Both the position numbers and the translations under genes were made by a program. Under the pieces are notes generated by a model. That model did not search any database. It was given only the letters and a program-made list of their open reading frames with translations, and was not told where the DNA came from. This document shows, in pieces, positions 1-3,985 of a stretch of DNA of 8,694 nucleotides; position 1 is the stretch's first letter, and each line of letters begins with the position of its first letter. Source of the DNA: RGIG3009 sp964490085 (GTDB taxonomy: Bacteria > Bacillota > Clostridia > Oscillospirales > Acutalibacteraceae); NCBI GenBank assembly GCA_964490085.1, contig CAZBAO010000063.1, positions 1 to 8,694 of the forward strand. The letters are read 5' to 3'.

Positions 1-46
1 TCAGTCACGGCTATGCCGTGCCAGCTCTCCCAAGGGGAGAGCCAAG
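1..46 (+). repeat. Double-hairpin palindromic repeat, copy 1 (5' cut by window edge)
   Basis: The unit consists of a variable hairpin, CACGGC-TAT-GCCGTG at 6-20, followed by a conserved hairpin with CTCTCC/GGAGAG arms at about 25-41 and a CCAAG tail. It is nearly identical to the copy at 225-277, where the full unit begins TACCCTCTCAGTC. Similar CTCTCAGTC...CAAG palindromic elements are common between genes of gut Clostridia. I infer a non-autonomous or RNA-structural repeat; its function is unknown. Confidence 0.8.
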
Positions 47-160
47 AGTGCAGCCTTCACCATTCGCACAGAACGCCTTGCCTCTCCCATAGGGAGAGCT
101 AAGAGTGCAGCCTTCAATATTTGTGCAACCCTACCCCTTGCCTCTCCCATAGGGAGAGGT
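44..160. repeat. Imperfect direct repeat, two units of ~57-60 bp
   Basis: AAGAGTGCAGCCTTCA occurs at 44-59 and again at 101-116, and CCTTGCCTCTCCCATAGGGA occurs at 76-95 and 136-155. The offsets are 57 and 60 bp, so the two units are a tandem duplication with a few bases of indel between the conserved blocks. Each unit ends in the CTCTCCC-ATA-GGGAGAG hairpin shared with the neighbouring palindromic repeats. The spacer segments differ (around 60-75 and 117-135). Confidence 0.75.
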
Positions 161-183
161 GTCACCGCAGGTGACGGAGAGGG
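136..183 (-). repeat. Double-hairpin palindromic repeat, inverted copy
   Basis: Read on the minus strand this has the same order as the plus-strand copies: a CCCTCTC lead, a variable hairpin (GTCACC-GCA-GGTGAC on the plus strand at 161-175), then the conserved hairpin (CCTCTCCC-ATA-GGGAGAGG at 141-159) and a CAAGG tail. It shares its conserved hairpin with the second unit of the direct repeat at 44-160. Confidence 0.7.
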
Positions 184-224
184 GGAAGAGCGGTGCGCCC
201 TACGCGAAACAATGCTTGCCTCTG

Positions 225-343
225 TACCCTCTCAGTCACGGCTATGCCGTGCCAGCTCTCCCATAGGGAGAGCCAAGTACCCTCTCAGTCTCGCTGACGC
301 TCGACAGCTCTCCCAGCGGGAGAGCCAAGTACCCTCTCAGTTC
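225..343 (+). repeat. Tandem array of double-hairpin repeats (2 full units plus a truncated third)
   Basis: Three consecutive units each begin TACCCTCTCAGT, at 225, 278 and 330. The first two are 53 and 52 bp and end GAGAGCCAAG (277 and 329). The conserved hairpin is CTCTCCC-ATA-GGGAGAG in unit 1 and CTCTCCC-AGC-GGGAGAG in unit 2. The variable arm differs: CACGGC-TAT-GCCGTG in unit 1, a TCGCTGACGCTCGA segment in unit 2. The third unit stops after the lead sequence and runs into TTCGACACGG. The same lead and hairpin positions with a changed variable arm suggest duplication followed by compensatory drift. Confidence 0.8.
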
Positions 344-397
344 GACACGGAATATATTAACTATATGCAGGGCTGTTTGTACACAAAAACCTTAAAC

Positions 398-516
398 GCC
401 TCCCTTTACACAAGGGAGGCATGGTGGATTGGATTTGGATCGCGGAAATGATCAGACGATCCCCCGGTCGTTTTTGACAAAACGACAGCCCCCTTTAGGC
501 AAGGGGCCCGGTGCGT
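398..516 (-). repeat. Two further palindromic elements (CCTCCCTT and CCCCTT types)
   Basis: At 398-420 there is a perfect 9-bp hairpin, GCCTCCCTT-TACAC-AAGGGAGGC. At 468-487 there is an 8-bp hairpin, GTCGTTTT-TGAC-AAAACGAC, next to a CCCCTT-TAGGC-AAGGGG hairpin at about 491-507. Read on the minus strand the second element has the order conserved hairpin, CTGTC, variable hairpin, GACCGGGGGATCG, which is the same two-hairpin plan as the CTCTCCC family with different arm sequences. No coding potential is evident. Confidence 0.65.
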
Positions 517-527
517 GCAATCGAAAT

Positions 528-614
528 TTGCCGTGGAGGCGGGGTAGGGATAAAAAGATACGGGGGTGCGTATTGCACCCCCGTTCATAATTTCGTCGCA
601 GAAACAGATCGAAA
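528..614. repeat. ~87-bp intergenic repeat, copy A (downstream of trpB)
   Basis: This is collinear with 2013-2100 on the other side of trpB, in the same orientation. Shared blocks are TTGCCGTRGAGGCGGG at the left end (15 of 16 bases), a GC-rich hairpin whose loop starts 42 bp from the left end in both copies (GTATT here, GTATC in the other), then TCGTCGCAGA (593-602) and TCGAAA (609-614), with spacing equal to within 1 bp. The segments between the blocks have diverged, although the hairpin keeps its pairing. In this copy the hairpin has become the trpB terminator, and the element ends five bases before the trpB stop codon. Confidence 0.65.
547..584 (-). terminator. Rho-independent terminator of trpB
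   Basis: On the minus strand, 35 nt past the trpB stop codon, a perfect 10-bp stem (ACGGGGGTGC/GCACCCCCGT, arms at 575-584 and 560-569, 5-nt loop) is followed by ATCTTTTTATCC. A GC-rich stem followed by a U-tract is the classical intrinsic terminator. The plus strand has no U-tract after this hairpin, so the element acts leftward, for trpB. Confidence 0.85.
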
Positions 615-618
615 TCAA

Positions 619-1836
619 TTAACGGATACCGTATTGTTCGATGACGTAGTCCATATCCTTATCGCCGCGGCCGGAGAGGTTGATGAGGATGGAGCCCTTG
701 CCCATTTGTTTGGCGAGCTTCATACCGTAGGCGACGGCGTGTGCCGATTCGATCGCGGGGATGATACCCTCTAAGCGGGAGAGGGTGAAGAACGCGTCGA
801 TGGTCTCCTCGTCGTCCACCACGTCGTATTTCACTCTGCCGAGATCGCGCAGGAACGCGTGCTCCGGACCGGAGGACGGATAGTCGAGTCCGCTGGCGAC
901 GGAATACACCGGTGCAGGCTCGCCGTTTTCGTCCTTGAGCATGATGCTGTTAAAGCCGTGCATGATGCCCTCGGTGCCGTATTTGAGCGACGCGGCGTGA
1001 TCGCCGAGCTTCGGGCCTTTGCCGAGCGGCTCGACACCGTACAGGTCGACGGGATCGTTTAAGAAGCCCGCGAACATACCGGCGGCATTGGAGCCGCCGC
1101 CGACACACGCGACCACCGCATCCGGCAGCTCACCCGTCATGCCGACAAACTGTTCTCTGGCTTCGATGCCCACGACACTTTGGAAGTCGCGCACCATCAT
1201 CGGGAACGGATGCGGGCCTAATACCGATCCGATGCAGTAAATGGCATCCTTATACTCGTGGGCGTACGCTTCAAACGCGGCGTCTACCGCTTCCTTCAAG
1301 GTGGCAAGGCCGTGGGTGACTTCCACGACGTTGGCACCTAAAATCTTCATGCGGGCGACGTTGGGGGCTTGCTTTTTGATGTCCACCGAGCCCATGTAAA
1401 TGTCACATTCCAGCCCGAAATACGCGGCGGCGGTGGCGAGTGCCACACCGTGCTGACCCGCACCGGTCTCCGCGATGACCTTTTTCTTGCCCATGTATTT
1501 GGCGAGCAACGCTTCGCCCATGCAATGGTTGAGTTTGTGTGCACCGGAATGGTTCAGATCCTCCCGCTTGACGTACAGCTGTACGTTGCCGAGCTTGCCC
1601 GACAGACGCTCCAGATACGAAATGGGGGTGGGGCGGCCTTGGAAATCACGGCGGATGCGGCGCAGCTCGCTGATGAATTTTGAGGATTTGCAGATGGTGA
1701 AATACGCTTCGGTGATCTCCGCCATCGCTTGCTTTAAGTCGTCCGAGATGTACGCGCCGCCGTATTTGCCGAAAAAGCCGTTCTCGTCGGGATAGTGCTT
1801 AAAATACGTATCAAAATCAATGCCGTTGAAATTCAT
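619..1836 (-). CDS. trpB: Tryptophan synthase beta chain, solitary
   Basis: This gene encodes the PLP-dependent enzyme that condenses indole with L-serine to give L-tryptophan in the cytosol. The 405-residue length fits the family (about 390-410). HSGAHKLNH at 96-104 holds the Schiff-base lysine K101. ETGAGQHGVA at 123-132 holds the catalytic glutamate E123. GGGSN at 246-250 is the PLP phosphate loop, and LSGRGDKD at 387-394 is the C-terminal cofactor-site motif. I chose the ATG at 1836 because GGAGGA lies 6 nt upstream; a longer in-frame start at 1908 adds 24 Arg-rich residues unlike TrpB. No trpA, trpC or other trp gene lies next to it, which is unusual because the alpha chain normally supplies indole. 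It may use scavenged indole or pair with a trpA elsewhere. A Trp T-box leader precedes it and a strong terminator follows. Confidence 0.96.
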   Translation of the reverse strand: MNFNGIDFDTYFKHYPDENGFFGKYGGAYISDDLKQAMAEITEAYFTICKSSKFISELRRIRRDFQGRPTPISYLERLSGKLGNVQLYVKREDLNHSGAHKLNHCMGEALLAKYMGKKKVIAETGAGQHGVALATAAAYFGLECDIYMGSVDIKKQAPNVARMKILGANVVEVTHGLATLKEAVDAAFEAYAHEYKDAIYCIGSVLGPHPFPMMVRDFQSVVGIEAREQFVGMTGELPDAVVACVGGGSNAAGMFAGFLNDPVDLYGVEPLGKGPKLGDHAASLKYGTEGIMHGFNSIMLKDENGEPAPVYSVASGLDYPSSGPEHAFLRDLGRVKYDVVDDEETIDAFFTLSRLEGIIPAIESAHAVAYGMKLAKQMGKGSILINLSGRGDKDMDYVIEQYGIR

Positions 1837-1873
1837 GGTTATTCCTCCGTTTATGTCTTGTGAAGTTGGTTTT

Positions 1874-1932
1874 CTCTCCCTCCGTCTCGCCGCGTTGCGG
1901 CGAGCCACCTCCCTCGTCAGAGGGAGGCAAGG
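1874..1932 (+). repeat. Double-hairpin palindromic repeat inside the trpB leader
   Basis: This has the same plan as the units at 1-343: a CTCTCCCTCCGTC lead, a variable hairpin (TCGCCGC-GTT-GCGGCGA at 1887-1903), a GCCA linker, a conserved-type hairpin (CCTCCCTC-GTCA-GAGGGAGG at 1908-1927) and a CAAGG tail. It sits about 40 nt upstream of the trpB start codon, within the region transcribed when the T-box allows readthrough. Neither hairpin is followed by a U-tract in the direction of trpB transcription, so it is probably not a terminator, but it will fold in the mRNA. Confidence 0.75.
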
Positions 1933-2012
1933 CGGGTTGGCTTTAAGTTGTGGGGAGGCTGAGTCGCCATCGTTTGGTATACAATTTCATAACCGATCAC
2001 TCCAAGTGAAGC

Positions 2013-2100
2013 TTGCCGTAGAGGCGGGTCGCTCGCTTCAGGATGCGGGGTGCCGTATCGGCACCCCTTTCGCTTATCTCGTCGCAGAGAAAAATCGAAA
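2013..2100. repeat. ~88-bp intergenic repeat, copy B (upstream of trpB)
   Basis: This is the partner of 528-614. TTGCCGTAGAGGCGGG lies at 2013-2028, an 8-bp hairpin (GGGGTGCC at 2047-2054, loop GTATC, GGCACCCC at 2060-2067) occupies the middle, and TCGTCGCAGA (2079-2088) and TCGAAA (2095-2100) close it. It ends immediately before the U-tract of the T-box terminator as read on the minus strand. It lacks a U-tract in the trpB direction. The stretch 1933-2012 between this copy and the double-hairpin repeat holds nothing I can recognise. Confidence 0.65.
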
Positions 2101-2107
2101 CGAAAAT

Positions 2108-2139
2108 AAAAAAAGCCTTGACAGAAAGATCTGTCAAGG
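2108..2139 (-). terminator. T-box regulated terminator
   Basis: On the minus strand CCTTGACAG-ATCTTT-CTGTCAAGG (2139-2116) forms a perfect 9-bp stem and is followed by C and seven consecutive T residues (2114-2108). Its first four bases, CCTT, compete with the T-box AAGG pairing, as expected for a T-box attenuator. Confidence 0.92.
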
Positions 2140-2390
2140 ACGAATAAACAACGTATCCGCGGTACCACCTTGATTCACGGCGAAAGCCGTGCACTTTGCG
2201 GGATACAACCATATCCCCGACAACTGACGCATGTCCTCGCGTTGCAGAATACTCTGTGTGTAACACACATTTGACTGCACCCTCAGCGGCCCATTTGGAC
2301 GTCTGTTTCTTGCCCGATTTCCAGCACCACGGGCTCTCTGTGAAGGCATCAACGCCGTTACTTCCGCTTCAACGGTTTGTATTGAATTTG
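2108..2390 (-). ncRNA. T-box riboswitch, predicted tRNA-Trp specific, upstream of trpB
   Basis: This is a cis-acting leader that senses uncharged tRNA and lets transcription into trpB proceed when tryptophan is scarce. On the minus strand it shows, in order: a Stem I region with the AGAGAGC element (about 2334-2339) and a GCCCG/CGGGC hairpin; the segment CCAAATGGGCCGCTGAGG, in which UGG at 2293-2291 is the specifier codon for Trp; a 6-bp hairpin ACGGC/GCCGT-type before the T-box; the T-box sequence AAGGTGGTACCGCGG at 2171-2157, whose UGGU (2167-2164) would pair with the tRNA acceptor end; and a terminator. The AAGG of the T-box can pair with CCTT at 2139-2136 to form the antiterminator, excluding the terminator. 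The specifier is assigned by its position in the family consensus and by agreement with the downstream gene. Its length, about 280 nt, is typical. Confidence 0.9.
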
Positions 2391-2395
2391 GCAAC

Positions 2396-2424
2396 ATTAT
2401 AACACCGCGCACGGCGTATGTCAA
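2396..2424 (-). promoter_or_regulatory. Consensus sigma-70/SigA promoter for the T-box/trpB transcript
   Basis: On the minus strand TTGACA (2424-2419), a 17-nt spacer and TATAAT (2401-2396) form a perfect consensus promoter. Transcription would begin near 2389, just before the T-box Stem I. A perfect promoter followed by an attenuator implies that control is mainly by termination, not initiation. Confidence 0.9.
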
Positions 2425-2432
2425 GTAAAAAC

Positions 2433-2461
2433 TTGATTTCGACGGCGGGTCGTGGTAAAAT
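2433..2461 (+). promoter_or_regulatory. Promoter of the metF operon
   Basis: TTGATT (2433-2438), a 17-nt spacer and TAAAAT (2456-2461) make a good SigA-type promoter, with a predicted start near 2468 and only about 16 nt of untranslated leader. It lies back to back with the trpB promoter, the two -35 boxes being 8 bp apart and joined by a palindrome (TCAAGT-AAAA-ACTTGA at 2421-2436). There is no room for a SAM riboswitch or T-box in this leader. Confidence 0.8.
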
Positions 2462-2483
2462 AGGGGAGAATCGAGGGATCTGT

Positions 2484-3362
2484 ATGAAAATCATCGACAT
2501 CTTACGCAGCGGGAAGCTGTCACTGTCGTTCGAGGTGTTTCCGCCGAAGACCGAAACCGCGTTTGACAGTGTCAAGACGGCGACCGAGGAGATCGCGCGG
2601 CTGCATCCGTCGTTTATGAGCGTGACCTACGGTGCGGGCGGCGGGACCAGTCGGTATACGTTGGATATTGCCAAAAATATCAAAGAACGATACGGCGTGC
2701 CGACGCTGGCGCATCTGACCTGTGTATCGTCTACCCGCGGCACGGTTGCCGAAAGGATCAACGCCATCAAGGCGGCGGGGATCCAAAACGTCATGGCACT
2801 GCGCGGGGATATTCCTGCCGAGCTCGAACGTGCGGATCGTTCGGGCTGGGATTACCGCTATGCCGTGGATCTGGTGCGCGAGCTGAAGGAGACGAATCCC
2901 GATTTTTGTATCGGCGGCGCGTGTTATCCCGAGATACATCCCGAAAGCGCCGATCAAAAGGAAGACGTTAAACGGCTTAAAGAAAAGGTCGATGCCGGTT
3001 GCGACTTTTTGACCACCCAAATGTTTTTTGATAATAATCTGTTTTATAATTTTCTTTACAAGATACGCGAGGCGGGCATCACGGTGCCGGTAATCCCCGG
3101 TATCATGCCGATCACCAACGCGTCACAAGTGGAGCGGGCGGTGAAGCTGTCAAGCTCGTCCGTGCCGCAACGGTTTAAAAGCCTGGTGGACAAGTTCGGC
3201 TCGGATCCCGCGGCGATGAAGCAGGCGGGTATCGCGTACGCGACGGATCAGATCATTGATCTGTTTGCGAACGGGATCACGAACGTGCACGTGTATTCCA
3301 TGAACAAGCCCGACGTTGCCGAAAAGATCCAAGCCAATCTGTCGGATCTGCTCGGCAAATGA
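2484..3362 (+). CDS. metF: 5,10-methylenetetrahydrofolate reductase
   Basis: The product reduces 5,10-methylene-THF to 5-methyl-THF, the methyl donor for methionine synthesis, using FAD. Its 292 residues match the single-domain bacterial enzyme and predict a cytosolic TIM barrel. SFEVFPPK at 15-22 includes the conserved glutamate E17. SVTYGAGG at 46-53, the ALRGD motif at 105-109 and TQMFFDN at 178-184 are family signatures lining the folate and flavin sites. PVIPGIMPI at 202-210 is also typical. I chose the ATG at 2484 because GAGGG lies 6 nt upstream; a longer in-frame start at 2418 would lie upstream of the predicted promoter. The stop overlaps the next start as ATGA, so translation is coupled to the reactivation protein and MetH, which consumes the MetF product. 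Confidence 0.96.
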   Translation: MKIIDILRSGKLSLSFEVFPPKTETAFDSVKTATEEIARLHPSFMSVTYGAGGGTSRYTLDIAKNIKERYGVPTLAHLTCVSSTRGTVAERINAIKAAGIQNVMALRGDIPAELERADRSGWDYRYAVDLVRELKETNPDFCIGGACYPEIHPESADQKEDVKRLKEKVDAGCDFLTTQMFFDNNLFYNFLYKIREAGITVPVIPGIMPITNASQVERAVKLSSSSVPQRFKSLVDKFGSDPAAMKQAGIAYATDQIIDLFANGITNVHVYSMNKPDVAEKIQANLSDLLGK

Positions 3363-3985
3363 TCGCGGTGAGAACGTTCGCGCCGCCGCCCGTGTGCGAG
3401 CGCGAGATACTGCGGTACGCGGGATGCCGCGAAGCGGACGAGGGTGTGCGCGCACGGCTTACGGAGTGTTTGGCAGAAGCATTGCCGATGCTTACCTACA
3501 CGGTGTGCTTTACGGACGTTGACCCGACGCCGTTTACGGCGCGCTCGGACAAGCTTCAAAAGCATTTAGACGGCTGCGAGCGGGTGCTGCTGATGGCGGC
3601 GACCGTCGGGGTCGGGATCGACCGCCTGATCACGAAGTACGGGCGGTTGTCGCCCGCCAAGGCGCTGCTGCTGCAGGCGATCGGCGCCGAGCGGATCGAA
3701 GCGCTGTGCGACGCGTTTTGCGACGCGCTTTCTGAAGAAACGGGATCGTCACCGCGGCCGCGGTTCAGTCCCGGTTACGGTGACCTGCCGCTTTCGGTTC
3801 AGCGGGAGGTCGTCGGGCTGCTGCAGGCGGAAAAACACGTCGGCGTGACACTGAACGATAGTTTTTTAATGTCGCCGTCCAAGTCGGTGACGGCGTTCGT
3901 GGGGTTGTCCCGCGACGAAAAAAAAGCGGTGAGCAAGTGCCGCTTGTGTGAGAAAACAGATTGTGCATTTCGAGGTGCGGTATGA
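3359..3985 (+). CDS. Free-standing methionine synthase reactivation (SAM-binding) protein
   Basis: This 208-residue protein resembles the C-terminal activation domain of cobalamin-dependent MetH, which binds S-adenosylmethionine for reductive remethylation of oxidised cob(II)alamin. RFSPGYGDLPL at 135-145 matches the Arg-x-x-x-Gly-Tyr SAM-binding signature, and LNDSFLMSPSKSVTAFVGL at 165-183 matches the downstream conserved block. The N-terminal part (TVGVGIDRLITKYG, 82-95) fits the separate-protein version known from Thermotoga and Clostridia. The C-terminus carries CRLCEKTDC (C194, C197, C202), a CX2CX4C cluster absent from the Escherichia coli domain and possibly metal or Fe-S binding (inference). 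The gene sits between metF and a metH lacking this domain, with ATGA overlaps at both ends, which supports the role. I know no settled gene symbol. The electron donor is not visible here. Confidence 0.88.
   Translation: MIAVRTFAPPPVCEREILRYAGCREADEGVRARLTECLAEALPMLTYTVCFTDVDPTPFTARSDKLQKHLDGCERVLLMAATVGVGIDRLITKYGRLSPAKALLLQAIGAERIEALCDAFCDALSEETGSSPRPRFSPGYGDLPLSVQREVVGLLQAEKHVGVTLNDSFLMSPSKSVTAFVGLSRDEKKAVSKCRLCEKTDCAFRGAV

Larger units (their letters stand above)
1..618. other. Gene-free, repeat-rich intergenic region downstream of trpB
   Basis: I see no credible protein-coding gene or structural RNA here. Open frames exist on both strands, but they run through hairpin repeats, have no convincing ribosome binding site and give low-complexity translations. 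Most of the stretch is made of short palindromic units (listed separately) based on the arms CTCTCCC/GGGAGAG, CCTCCCTT/AAGGGAGG and CCCCTT/AAGGGG. The right end carries the trpB terminator. The parts not covered by a unit (about 184-224 and 344-397) show nothing I can interpret. The region begins at the window edge, so the next gene to the left is unknown. Confidence 0.8.

Noticed and set aside
1..343. CRISPR array suggested by regularly recurring ~53-60-bp units
   Set aside because: The recurring blocks are long palindromes in both orientations with no uniform unique spacers of constant length, and no cas gene is present. They are double-hairpin intergenic repeats.
212..618. Small open frames on both strands (for example 212-451 plus, 406-618 minus)
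   Set aside because: They cross several hairpin repeats, have no convincing ribosome binding site and their translations resemble no family.
1837..1908. N-terminal extension of TrpB from an upstream start at 1908
   Set aside because: The 24 extra residues are Arg-rich repeat-derived sequence; the internal ATG at 1836 has GGAGGA at 6 nt and gives the normal TrpB N-terminus.
2047..2067. Hairpin in copy B as a second terminator before trpB
   Set aside because: In the direction of trpB transcription it is followed by GCATCCTGAAG, with no U-tract.
528..2100. A composite transposon around trpB, given the flanking direct repeats
   Set aside because: No transposase gene, terminal inverted repeats or target-site duplications are visible; the repeats are short hairpin elements of a type found widely between genes.
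2418..2483. Longer MetF starting at 2418
   Set aside because: That start lies upstream of the predicted promoter at 2433-2461, and the ATG at 2484 has its own ribosome binding site and the family-typical N-terminus.
2520..3565. Antisense open frames over metF and the reactivase gene
   Set aside because: These are fully covered by well-supported genes on the other strand and show no domain motifs.
3961..3981. TTG start of MetH at 3961
   Set aside because: It adds MCISRCG with no ribosome binding site at proper distance, whereas the ATG at 3982 has GAGGTG upstream and an ATGA overlap with the preceding gene.
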